DNA of 64,000 bases from Rhodanobacter denitrificans (GTDB lineage Bacteria; Pseudomonadota; Gammaproteobacteria; Xanthomonadales; Rhodanobacteraceae): contig NZ_QFWQ01000001.1 in NCBI RefSeq assembly GCF_003335105.1, positions 1 to 64,000 on the forward strand, in the 5' to 3' direction. The translations under genes and the position numbers were made by a program. Under the pieces are notes generated by a model. It was given only the letters and a program-made list of their open reading frames with translations. It was not told the origin of the DNA and searched no databases. Below are positions 28,706 to 36,607 of the stretch, piece after piece. How positions within the stretch are numbered: the first letter of the stretch is position 1; every line of letters starts with the position of its first letter.

Positions 28706-29644
28706 TCACGACACGCGATCTTTCAACCATCCCAGCAAGCCGGCATCTAGCACCTTGCTGCCGATGACATCCGGCCCCCAGAGCGTAATGTTGGCCGGCG
28801 GATCCCGGTTGATCGTGCCGGTGTGCCAGACGTAGAACATTCGAGCATGGGCATCCGTCGCCGCAAACTCGGCTGCGTAATCTGCAAACTGCGCAGTGTT
28901 CGTCCGCGATTTGACCTGTACGAAGGCCCGCTCATGGGTGGTGGGCAGGAGTAGATCCAAATCAAGGGTTTTCTGCGAGCCGCCCGTGCGCGACTGCCGC
29001 TGCCAGCCGCTGCGGGAGAAGATCAGCTCCACCATCAGCTCGAAGTCTCTTGGCGTAAGCAACCGGACCATTGCCAGGATCTGTTTGAGCAAGACTTGCT
29101 CCGCGCCTTCAGCCTCAGCCAGTTCCGGAGTCTTCTCATCGTTGATCCGGCGCAACAGATATGCGCGCTCCTCAACGTCGCAAATAGTCCCCTGATACAT
29201 CTGCGTCTTCGTGAGCTTGCCAGACAATCGGCTCACCTGCAGGGGTTCACCTCCGATGCTGGTGTTCTTCCAACCATCAATCGTCTGGCGCACGCGTGCT
29301 CCGTCATCATCGTGCATCACGACCGGCGTGCCAGTGGGCCGGCACCACCACATGTAGCCCTTAGCGAACGTGATGAAAATGTCGTCCTCATTCGCCTCAA
29401 AAAACGTACGAATTTGGCGCATGTCATTGCTGGCCGTGCTCTCTTTGCCGCGCCGTTCAGTCCAGAACGCCTTGACCTTCTCCCACTCACCCTGCAAGCA
29501 CAGGTCCTGTGGCGTCGCGTGATAACCAAACTTGATCGTGCCCTCTGCGAGGCACACTGACTCCCAGGCCCCGCCTTCGCCCAACTTGATGAAATAGGCC
29601 TTCGTCGTTGCCGGTAATGACTTCACTTGGCTCCCCTTGCCCAA
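28706..29644 (-). CDS. Mrr-like PD-(D/E)XK restriction endonuclease
   Basis: The product is 312 residues. The C-terminal ~120 residues contain LTPRDFELMVELIFSRSGW, then DLDLLLP and AFVQVKSR. This is the D...QVK version of the Mrr/PD-(D/E)XK core, in which Gln replaces the usual Glu. The N-terminal ~190 residues are a separate domain with no motif I recognise and could sense modified DNA or act as a regulator. It stands alone and is transcribed toward the R-M operon. Most likely a type IV-like or solitary restriction nuclease. Start taken at ATG 29644. Confidence 0.72.
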   Translation of the reverse strand: MGKGSQVKSLPATTKAYFIKLGEGGAWESVCLAEGTIKFGYHATPQDLCLQGEWEKVKAFWTERRGKESTASNDMRQIRTFFEANEDDIFITFAKGYMWWCRPTGTPVVMHDDDGARVRQTIDGWKNTSIGGEPLQVSRLSGKLTKTQMYQGTICDVEERAYLLRRINDEKTPELAEAEGAEQVLLKQILAMVRLLTPRDFELMVELIFSRSGWQRQSRTGGSQKTLDLDLLLPTTHERAFVQVKSRTNTAQFADYAAEFAATDAHARMFYVWHTGTINRDPPANITLWGPDVIGSKVLDAGLLGWLKDRVS

Positions 29645-29806
29645 GTTAAGTGAACCCTCGGTGGCGCCCTCGGACGAAACTCATAGCTTGTAGCCATCCA
29701 GGCAAATACCCTGCGCTTAAATACTTACCGGTACGTATTCGCCTTCGGGTATGACTTAGAAAACGCGTGACCGACAGTCCAAAGCGATGCACGGCGTCTT
29801 GAGTAT

Positions 29807-30118
29807 TTAGTCGTGATGCTGATCTTCTATGACTTCTACATGGCCACCTGGCATCGTTCGAACAAGTCGTCCCTGGTCATCGAATCCAACATACCCACCT
29901 TCGGAGCACATCTTAGCGGCGAAGGCTTCACCTTCGGCGTTGGGTCCCATTAGATACTCAGCGAGAAGATCCGTGAATACCACTTGCTCGTCGAGTTCCA
30001 GCAGGTCTGCGTCGAACTCACCACGCAAAGCCGCGTAAACGCGATCGAGCGTATACCCTGATGCTGAGGCTATCGGCTCATTGGGAATGAGTGCTTCGTC
30101 TGATTTGGAGTTTTTCAT
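29807..30118 (-). CDS. Small conserved protein downstream of tniQ (copy A)
   Basis: The product is 103 residues. ATG 30118 is preceded by TGAGGACT, a good ribosome-binding site. It is clearly homologous to the protein at 46960-47283: both share SKSDEALIP, ALRGEFDAD and an ending with GYVG.DDQGRLVRT.PGG. Both copies lie directly downstream of tniQ-derived sequence, so it looks like a standard transposon component rather than cargo. Acidic, soluble, no known domain recognised. Confidence 0.75.
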   Translation of the reverse strand: MKNSKSDEALIPNEPIASASGYTLDRVYAALRGEFDADLLELDEQVVFTDLLAEYLMGPNAEGEAFAAKMCSEGGYVGFDDQGRLVRTMPGGHVEVIEDQHHD

Positions 30119-30206
30119 AGAGTCCTCACTTCGCCGTTTCACCGGAGTCCCTCATCTTTGTCCCACGGCGCGATGGCCGAATGGGAACGCGCTCATTAGA
30201 TGTAAC

Positions 30207-31376
30207 TCACCAAAAGTGTGGAGGCGGGCCATCCGCCGATGAATAGTGGCGGGGCTCAAGCAAGTGACGGGACGGCTGATTCTGTAGGGCCGCCTTGACC
30301 TGCTCCCGCGAACCAATGACTGTCGACATGGCCTCCAGCCAGCCTGGACAATGGCCAGGCGGGGCATACCCGCCATTCCGTAGCTTGGTTTTCGGTGACA
30401 GCCTGGAGAACGTGTGAGCGACGACCCAGAGAGCCGCTCGCCTCGTCGGCATATCACTGAGGCATCGTACTCCAAATCGCCACGCCAACTGCCTCGTCGC
30501 TCTCGGCAAAGCATTGTGATTGAACGATAAATATTTGCGGTCGAAAAAGTCGGGGCAAAGATCGCGAGCGATCCAATGAAACTCTTTCGGCCCGCCCACG
30601 CGCCGAAGCACCAAGACTAGTGCACGACAGACGGAGCCCATGTCCTCCGCACCGCTGCTAGATCGACCAGCAGAGGCTCGATACGGCTCGTAATCTAGAC
30701 ACGCGCGCTCGAAGATCTTTAGCGTATCCAATACTTCCTTGGATTGAGGGTGTCGGCGCAGACCATCGATGAGCGTATCAACCGCGAGTAGATCCATGGG
30801 GAGTCGGCCCGACGCATCGACGTGTTTCGAGCTCGGATCGTTTATCCAGGCTGGCGGAAGTATGCGGCTTCCATCACTGTGCGTATGCAGCCATTCGAAC
30901 AACGGCGTCCCGTGAATCGCACAATGCGTTATCAGAACATGGGCCCAACCGAGTCGAAAATATGGTGTCTTGTGTTGCCGCAAATCGTCCTCAAAGCAAC
31001 GCGGACAATAGTGTCTTCTGCAGGAATGATGGAGCAGCCATTCTCTTTCCGGCACCGGGCTGGCAAACGGTGCTAGGTCTGACCACTGCAAACCCGTCGC
31101 ATCGAAAAATGGACGGCGTGCCTCCCAACAATCGAAAGCATCAAAGTCCCATGCCCGTTCAAATCGGGCTCCGGTAGATCTCACCGCGGCCTGTCTTGTC
31201 AGCCCATAGCGTTGCACATTTCGATCCAGCCAGGACGACAGCGATTCACCGTCCTGGGGGCGGTCACAATAGATGAATGGACCGCCCCCTTTGCGTTTTC
31301 GCCAAATTTGCCTATCCACCGTACGGCTCAGTGAAGGGTTGGGCAATCCAGTATTTCGTGGGAAGGAACATCCCAC
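30207..31376 (-). CDS. tniQ: TniQ family transposition target-selection protein
   Basis: TniQ/TnsD proteins choose the insertion site and recruit TnsC. The product is up to 389 residues. The conserved N-terminal part shows GESLSSWLDRNVQRYGL near residue 45. The zinc-binding stretch CRRHYCPRCFEDD is followed by THCAIHGTPLF (Cys-His pairs) around residues 130-170. The C-terminal half is helical, and a deletion derivative of it is found at 47326. The start is uncertain: ATG 31376 overlaps tnsC by 49 bp, and alternative starts would shorten the unconserved first ~30 residues. Confidence 0.85.
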   Translation of the reverse strand: MGCSFPRNTGLPNPSLSRTVDRQIWRKRKGGGPFIYCDRPQDGESLSSWLDRNVQRYGLTRQAAVRSTGARFERAWDFDAFDCWEARRPFFDATGLQWSDLAPFASPVPEREWLLHHSCRRHYCPRCFEDDLRQHKTPYFRLGWAHVLITHCAIHGTPLFEWLHTHSDGSRILPPAWINDPSSKHVDASGRLPMDLLAVDTLIDGLRRHPQSKEVLDTLKIFERACLDYEPYRASAGRSSSGAEDMGSVCRALVLVLRRVGGPKEFHWIARDLCPDFFDRKYLSFNHNALPRATRQLAWRFGVRCLSDMPTRRAALWVVAHTFSRLSPKTKLRNGGYAPPGHCPGWLEAMSTVIGSREQVKAALQNQPSRHLLEPRHYSSADGPPPHFW

Positions 31377-32299
31377 GGCCGGCGAAGCATTTCTGGGGTA
31401 ATGGTTTCCATTCCGGAGCTGATTCCTTCAATGGCGGCGTTCCGAAGTATGTCGACGATGTAGCCGAGCCTCCCTTCGGAAAGTTCGAGAAGCTTCTTGA
31501 CCATTTCCCTGGTGCGCAGATTGACGCTCCGCTGCAGCAAAAGATTCGGCTCCAGGCTAGCGAGCAGATCGATCAAGTCGTCATCGTCCTTCCAAGACGG
31601 AAGCTTAATTTCACTGAATCGTGCGCGCAGGTGTTGATCGCTGTCGAATGCTTTTCCAGCCTGTTCGACACCTAGAGCGAGAACCGGCAGTTTCAGCGAG
31701 TTCATCAGATATTTGAGGGCGTCCAGTACACGCTGCTGGTCGCGCTCTGACGTCTTCAGAACGTCTTGAGCCTCATCAAGGATAAGGAGCCTGCAGTTGA
31801 TGTTTCGCAAGGTCATGGTGACGACAAGCTCGCGATCTGCCAGCCTTGCGTGACTATCTACCGGCGCATGGATTTGTTCGAGAATTCGACCGTAGACGCC
31901 TCGCTGCGTCGTGAGCCCTGATAGTTCAATCATGACGGCACAAGGACGAACGCTATCAATGAAGGAGGATGGTGATAGCTGGGAGTACGCGTTTAGAATC
32001 CAGTTGCCTAAGGTCGTCTTTCCGCTATTAGTGGGGCCGGTAACAATCAGCCCAGGCGCACGGGACCGTGGCTTCTGTTTGATCATCCAAAGCACGCGGT
32101 TTACCGCTTCCCCAAGTCTTGGATACAGGACGACTCGCTCTGTTTGGACCGCCATGATTCTTTCGGCTTTAGATTTGTAGCGCAGTTCTTCTGGTATCTC
32201 TACGGTTTTAGGCGTGATGTCGTCATACATTTCGCCCATCTCTTGATCTTGCGGCAACGACAAAGGAGATGAGTCATTTGAATTGTCTAGTGTGGTCAT
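31328..32299 (-). CDS. tnsC: TnsC/TniB-type AAA+ transposition regulator
   Basis: ATPase that bridges the target complex and the TnsAB transposase. The product is 323 residues. Walker A GPTNSGKTT is at ~88-96, and Walker B LLILDEAQD at ~171-179. A sensor-type region follows (LKLPVLALGVEQAG). The N-terminus has a Ser/Asp-rich tail. The tnsB stop and tnsC start lie 2 bp apart, so the genes are in one operon. The size is intermediate between TniB and Tn7 TnsC. Confidence 0.88.
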   Translation of the reverse strand: MTTLDNSNDSSPLSLPQDQEMGEMYDDITPKTVEIPEELRYKSKAERIMAVQTERVVLYPRLGEAVNRVLWMIKQKPRSRAPGLIVTGPTNSGKTTLGNWILNAYSQLSPSSFIDSVRPCAVMIELSGLTTQRGVYGRILEQIHAPVDSHARLADRELVVTMTLRNINCRLLILDEAQDVLKTSERDQQRVLDALKYLMNSLKLPVLALGVEQAGKAFDSDQHLRARFSEIKLPSWKDDDDLIDLLASLEPNLLLQRSVNLRTREMVKKLLELSEGRLGYIVDILRNAAIEGISSGMETITPEMLRRPWDVPSHEILDCPTLH

Positions 32300-32301
32300 G
32301 A

Positions 32302-34143
32302 TCAGAACTCCAGGATCTTGAAGGGCGTGGGAACTCTATTTGGATTGAAGGTCGATGCCACGTTGCCCGGCGATGCCTCCGCGACTGGGAGCGGCCGAGC
32401 TTGCAAGCTTTTGTCTCTTTCAACCTTCTTGTTCGAATCCCGATGCGCTTGGCGCGAGGCCTTTTCGCTCGAGGCGACGAGCGCTTTGTTGGCATCGTGA
32501 CCGGCGATCCTGTCGTCGATTCGCTGCTGGATGGCCCCCGTTGTCCGCTGAGCGGCACCTAGTTTTTGCCACTCCTGAACCGACATTTGAGGTACGTCTT
32601 GGCGAACGCAATTGACGACGATGACCTTTCCGAAAGGATCGACAAAGTAGACGCGCCGTATATCGCGTGAATCGTATCGGATGGCATGCTTTCGACCTCT
32701 GGCGACGTAATCACGCAGCTCGTCAGACCAATAGCGCATCGCGTTCATGTTGATGCCAACGCGGGAAATGGGGCGCTCGCAGTAGGGTAGAAAATCAACA
32801 AATAGACGCAAACACTCCTGATCCGAGAGCTCGCGCGGCTGGGATATTTGTGTCGAGCTCTTCATTCGCCACGCCTCAATCGGTGGCATGTTGATCCCTC
32901 GGTGCACCACCTGGTGGTAGTGCGTGGCGATCTCTGTGACCAGCCACTGCCGAAATTCCGAGAGTGTCAAACAAGCGCGTTTTTCGACGTCCTGGCCGTC
33001 TTTCGCTCGGACGTCTCGCTGTGTTGCACCCGGCAGCATGCGCAGGCGTCCCATCATTGTTCCGATGAGACGTTCAATGACTCCGCCCCAGTGAGGGCTA
33101 CCTACGGGTCGATATCGAAGCTCGATCCCGTGTTCTTGGCATCCACGCATTACCGCGGCACCGTGAAAGTCGCGGCCATTGTCCGTCAGGAGTACTTCGA
33201 ATTTTCCGCTACAAGGCCATTCCACACCAAGCAGATCGAAATCGAGATAGCGTGCCAATTGGTCTTTAGGTAGAACGATGGAAAGAATGCACATAGCCAG
33301 AGAGGTGCTGCTCGGCGCATCGAACGATAGATGAAATCCAACGACGCACCGTGTTGCAACGTCGACGGCCAGCGTCAGCCACGGCCTACCGACAACTTTT
33401 CGCGTTGCGTCATCGGATACGAGAAGGATGTCAGCCAACGTGTGATCTATTTCGATTAGCTCCATGGGTCGCGTCGCCATGAGCGTTCCTGGCACCGGCT
33501 TGTACTTTTCTCTCGCTCGCTTTCCACCCTGACGCTTTTGCATCACATATTTCGGGTCGATGGCTCGAAGGCGATTACGTATGGTTTGCGCACACACTGG
33601 TCGCAACTGGCGCCGTTTGCACTCCAGCTCCACGTCGTTAGTGGCCGTACCGGCGCTCGGTCGTTCGCGCTTCAGATAGGACTCCTCTAAGACGTCGTGC
33701 ACGATTGCCTCACGTTCCAAAGAGAGGAAGCGACTTCCCTTTTTTGGGCCAGGTTTTCGACTGACCAAGGTGGAAACCTTCGAGTCGGTTCTGTAGCGCT
33801 TCTGAATTCGCCAAACCGTTCTTGGCTGCACTCCAAGCATCTTGGCGGCATCTGCTACCGCGCTAGTCTTGTCGCAAGCTGCCTCTATTTCACGGCAAGC
33901 GCTTGCCCTCTTAGCTGCCTTGTCCCACTCGTCGGCCTCGACGGCAGCCAACGGCAAGTCGCGATTCGTTTCATCCAGCGAGTCAAGGGGCGTTAGGTCG
34001 GACGCTGCCATCGTGCGGATCACCTTTTCACCGACGAGGCGAACCAGAACTTCGGACAAGGTGTCGGGATTTTCAACAACCTCTCCTATATGACCGTTCC
34101 AAACGACGGTTCGACCTTCGAAGAACAAGGCATTAGCTGACAT
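32302..34143 (-). CDS. tnsB: TnsB/TniA-type DDE transposase
   Basis: Binds the transposon end boxes and joins the 3' ends to target DNA. The product is 613 residues. N-terminal region and helix-turn-helix (DAAKMLGVQPRTVWRIQKRY) at ~1-135. The retroviral-integrase-type catalytic core has D233 (LIEIDHT), D321 (LLTDNGRDF) and E357 (GGVIERLIG). It is followed by a Mu-type C-terminal beta-barrel and a Lys/Ala-rich tail. The start codon overlaps the stop of the preceding short tnsB-derived ORF by 11 bp. All three catalytic residues are intact, so it is probably active. Confidence 0.92.
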   Translation of the reverse strand: MSANALFFEGRTVVWNGHIGEVVENPDTLSEVLVRLVGEKVIRTMAASDLTPLDSLDETNRDLPLAAVEADEWDKAAKRASACREIEAACDKTSAVADAAKMLGVQPRTVWRIQKRYRTDSKVSTLVSRKPGPKKGSRFLSLEREAIVHDVLEESYLKRERPSAGTATNDVELECKRRQLRPVCAQTIRNRLRAIDPKYVMQKRQGGKRAREKYKPVPGTLMATRPMELIEIDHTLADILLVSDDATRKVVGRPWLTLAVDVATRCVVGFHLSFDAPSSTSLAMCILSIVLPKDQLARYLDFDLLGVEWPCSGKFEVLLTDNGRDFHGAAVMRGCQEHGIELRYRPVGSPHWGGVIERLIGTMMGRLRMLPGATQRDVRAKDGQDVEKRACLTLSEFRQWLVTEIATHYHQVVHRGINMPPIEAWRMKSSTQISQPRELSDQECLRLFVDFLPYCERPISRVGINMNAMRYWSDELRDYVARGRKHAIRYDSRDIRRVYFVDPFGKVIVVNCVRQDVPQMSVQEWQKLGAAQRTTGAIQQRIDDRIAGHDANKALVASSEKASRQAHRDSNKKVERDKSLQARPLPVAEASPGNVASTFNPNRVPTPFKILEF

Positions 34144-34516
34144 GGCTGTTCTCCCCAGAGGTGCTCGTTGGCACATCGAGCGAAAGATGAGATCCAACGA
34201 TGCACCGCGTTGCGACGTTGATGGCCAGAGTCAGCCGCGGCTTGCCGACATCTTTTCGCTTTGCGTCATCGGATACGGCGAGGATATCGAGCAATGTTTT
34301 CTCTGTTTCGATCAGCTCCGTAGGTCGCGTCACCATCGGTGTTCCGTCCGGTGCATCAAGGGGCGTTAGGTCGGACGCTGCCACTGTTCGAGAGATCTTT
34401 TCGCCCGCCAAGCGAATCCGCACGTCGGAGCGTGTGCGGGGGTTCTCAACAACCACTCCCATATGACCATTCCAAACGACGGTTCGGCCTTCGAAGAACA
34501 AGGCATTAGCTGACAT
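34133..34516 (-). pseudogene. Truncated internal-deletion copy of tnsB
   Basis: The ORF encodes 127 residues. Residues 1-54 match the first 54 residues of TnsB (MSANALFFEGRTVVWNGH onward). The sequence then jumps to the equivalent of TnsB residues ~220-280 (ATRPMELIE...DVATRCVVG). The first catalytic Asp is lost (LIETEKT against LIEIDHT) and the second and third lie beyond its end. The last eight codons (SGENSHVS) copy the end of tnsA. It therefore sits as a degraded repeat of the tnsA-tnsB junction. The frame is still open, so a short end-binding product is possible. Confidence 0.8.
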
Positions 34517-35036
34517 GGCCGTTCTCCCCTGTTTCGGTAAGGTCGTTTTCTGTAATGACAACCAAGGGGAGAGCCGTTGACAGCACCACCGCTGCCTGCC
34601 GTTCCTTCAGCTTGTAGCGATACCGATCGGCCTGGTGTTTCGTCTTTACTTCAATGAAGAAGCAGTCCAGTTTGCGCGTTGCCTTGCATGCGTACGCAAC
34701 AAGAATGTCAGGCGTGTAACTGCGCTTATCGCCGCCGGCGGTGTAGTGGATCGTTACGGGTTGCGTCGCCAGCGCGGCGCAGTCAGGGCCTCCACTGAGT
34801 GCTTTGAGCACATGGCGCTCGAGCCGGCTTTCAACGGGGAGTAATGCCTGCCCCGGCCACGTTGGCGTGTATCCGGTCGAGTGACGGCCATGCGACAACG
34901 GTATAGAGCGGGACCACCAATCCAGGTGCTTTATTTCGATGCCTGCGTGGGAATGCCTGGCCAGTGCCGAGGCGTGAACCAAGGAGCGAGCTCGCTCGCG
35001 CAGCGCATGTTGAAGATCGAGGGGTGTGGCATTCAT
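34506..35036 (-). CDS. tnsA: TnsA-type endonuclease
   Basis: TnsA cuts the 5' strands at the transposon ends, giving cut-and-paste movement together with TnsB. The product is 176 residues, shorter than Tn7 TnsA, with the catalytic core and little C-terminal extension. Candidate active-site residues are Glu in LPVESRLERHVL, Asp in SYTPDILVAY and the ExK in FIEVKTKHQ. ATG 35036 is preceded by GAGGTGACT. The Shine-Dalgarno sequence is inside a perfect palindrome. The stop overlaps the truncated tnsB copy by 11 bp. Confidence 0.8.
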   Translation of the reverse strand: MNATPLDLQHALRERARSLVHASALARHSHAGIEIKHLDWWSRSIPLSHGRHSTGYTPTWPGQALLPVESRLERHVLKALSGGPDCAALATQPVTIHYTAGGDKRSYTPDILVAYACKATRKLDCFFIEVKTKHQADRYRYKLKERQAAVVLSTALPLVVITENDLTETGENGHVS

Positions 35037-35041
35037 AGTCA

Positions 35042-35059
35042 CCTCTAACGAGTTAGAGG
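35042..35059. promoter_or_regulatory. Perfect palindrome over the tnsA ribosome-binding site
   Basis: CCTCTAACGAGTTAGAGG: 8-bp arms with a 2-bp spacer. On the minus strand the second arm supplies the AGAGG of the tnsA ribosome-binding site, so the RNA hairpin would hide it. It may equally be a repressor operator. Confidence 0.6.
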
Positions 35060-35219
35060 CGAGCCGGTAGGGCGCGAACATACCCCCTTGAACGGCATTT
35101 CGAGGAGGTATACGCTGAGGGCGTCGGTCACCAAATCGACTGCTACAGCGTTCGCCCAGGCCCCAAACCTGGGCGTTCGCGTTTATGGGGCTCGCCAAAT
35201 GGCGTCACCAAGAAGTCGT

Positions 35220-35552
35220 TTATGCGTGTGGCGGTACCTCCCTTGTGGCCAAGACGGGCTTGCAACGAGCCTTGGACTGGCAAATCGCATTAACCAATCG
35301 CCAGCAGACTTCGCTCGTTAAAACGTAGGGTGTCGCCGCGACTCGCAGGCACGTAAAGGGCTCAGCCCGGAGACCCAACCGGATCGCCGGCCCCATTTGA
35401 GCGATCACCGTATGAACGTCTTGCAGGGGAATGACCGGTCCCCATTGCTCAAGTTGGGCTTGCACCCAATCTGCCGCCTCATGAGATGCGTGGTTCTCAT
35501 GGGAGAGTGGGCTCTTCCGCGACCTGAAACCGTCGTACGACGCGTTATGCAT
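35220..35552 (-). CDS. Hypothetical protein upstream of tnsA
   Basis: The product is 110 residues. ATG 35552 overlaps the stop of the HTH gene upstream by 8 bp, which supports it as the second gene of an operon. The product is mostly helical (EAADWVQAQLEQWG, then VCWRLVNAICQSKARCK) with no known domain recognised. A longer frame to 35876 exists but overlaps the HTH gene entirely and is not preferred. Its position between an HTH protein and tnsA suggests a transposon accessory role. Confidence 0.5.
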   Translation of the reverse strand: MHNASYDGFRSRKSPLSHENHASHEAADWVQAQLEQWGPVIPLQDVHTVIAQMGPAIRLGLRAEPFTCLRVAATPYVLTSEVCWRLVNAICQSKARCKPVLATREVPPHA

Positions 35553-35826
35553 CTGTCGGCTCCCGTGCGGACAACGCTTCCGAACGACCCTGTGACGAAG
35601 ACGGAAGAATGGATTCCAGCCAACTTCTGACGTCACTCGTCGCGGCGAACCAACCACGTCTTCCCGGAACTCGAAACATTTCGATCGGGAGGCGCCCTTC
35701 GAGTCGGGCGCGCGAGAGCGCGCTAGTGGACTCGAAGCCCATCGCTCTCGCCGTTGCGGTAGAGCTAAGAAGCGCCGTGCTGGGCAGGTATAGCTCCGGG
35801 CGCGTGGAGACAGGATCTTTCGCCAC
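35545..35826 (-). CDS. Small helix-turn-helix (excisionase/AlpA-like) protein
   Basis: The product is 93 residues. The central stretch LLSSTATARAMGFESTSALSRARLEGRLP followed by RRGWFAATSDVRSWLE has the helix-turn-helix-wing arrangement of small MerR/excisionase-like DNA-binding proteins (core GRLPIEMFRVPGRRGWF). It is upstream of tnsA on the same strand and is a candidate regulator binding the palindrome at 35042. Family call is by pattern only. Confidence 0.55.
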   Translation of the reverse strand: MAKDPVSTRPELYLPSTALLSSTATARAMGFESTSALSRARLEGRLPIEMFRVPGRRGWFAATSDVRSWLESILPSSSQGRSEALSAREPTDA

Positions 35827-36181
35827 TTAAACCCCCAAGATGCGGGAAGAGCACGCTTAACGCAGCTTACGCGCATACTTGGCCAAAACGCAAACGTAAG
35901 TCATTGATTTTTGGAGTGATATATATGTATTACGTCAAAATCTGGATGCGGTGCGCAAGACGCTGAAATTGTTCATATCTGCGTGACGCGTTTTGGTTGC
36001 TTGCGCCTGACCTACCCAGCTTCAGCCATGCCGGATCGCCGCTGAGGCTGCCGCACCTGCTTTGTTCGAACTGAGCTCAGGGGGCTCACGGAGGCCCTAC
36101 ATCCAGGCAAACACCCATCTTTTGCGTGCTTTCCTCTCTGGTACCTTTAGGCACCTTCAAAAGTCGGAGCGTTCTCAAGAC
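35827..36181. promoter_or_regulatory. Divergent AT-rich promoter region
   Basis: About 350 bp between the minus-strand HTH gene and the plus-strand XRE gene. The AT-rich part TGATATATATGTATTACG (about 35926-35943), with TTGATT 5' to it, is the best promoter-like sequence. No gene is supported, although an in-frame extension of the XRE ORF runs back to 36062. Confidence 0.35.
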
Positions 36182-36511
36182 GTGGACAACCGGATCAGAG
36201 TGCTCCGCGAAGCCCGGGGCCTTTCCCTGGAGGCCTTAGCCGCTGCCGCTGGCACCTCCAATCAGCAAATCAGCCTTCTAGAGGCCGGCAAGCGTCGCCT
36301 CACGGTTGATTGGCTCCTCCGGATATCCCACGCTCTGAACTGCCACCCGTGGGAACTTGTCTCTACAGATCTTCCCGGTTCTCTTAATGCGCGTGACCTC
36401 CGCTTACTTAAACGGTTTCAAGACCTTACCGAGCTGCAGCAGACTGCTCTGCTCGGGGTCCTAGACGCCTTCGCGACCGATAGACACCAGCAGGCGGACG
36501 CCTTGGGGTAG
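36182..36511 (+). CDS. XRE-family transcriptional regulator
   Basis: The product is 109 residues from a GTG start. The N-terminal HTH is RIRVLREARGLSLEALAAAAGTSNQQISLLEAG, then RRLTVDWLLRISHALNCHP, a standard XRE/Cro fold (core SLEALAAAAGTSNQQISLLE). The GTG at 36182 puts the HTH at the very N-terminus as in the family; the frame is open back to 36062. It precedes the recombinase/ParB operon and may bind the inverted repeat in that operon's promoter. Confidence 0.75.
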   Translation: MDNRIRVLREARGLSLEALAAAAGTSNQQISLLEAGKRRLTVDWLLRISHALNCHPWELVSTDLPGSLNARDLRLLKRFQDLTELQQTALLGVLDAFATDRHQQADALG

Positions 36512-36521
36512 CAACGTCTTC

Positions 36522-36555
36522 AAATGTTGGAATTACTTGACAATATCCAACATTT
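36522..36555 (+). promoter_or_regulatory. Inverted repeat overlapping a probable promoter of the recombinase operon
   Basis: AAATGTTGGA (36522-36531) and TCCAACATTT (36546-36555) are perfect 10-bp inverted arms. A consensus -35 box TTGACA (36537-36542) lies in the spacer, with TAAAGA 17 bp downstream as a weak -10. This is a good operator candidate for the adjacent XRE protein. Confidence 0.6.
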
Positions 36556-36607
36556 TGCCTAAAGATCAAAGGCCTCCACGGCATGGGAATTGATCCCGGG
36601 CACGATC

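Noticed and set aside
30207-35036. CRISPR-associated transposon (CAST)
   Set aside because: The tnsA/B/C/tniQ set is compatible, but there is no cas gene, crRNA repeat or Cascade component anywhere in the element.
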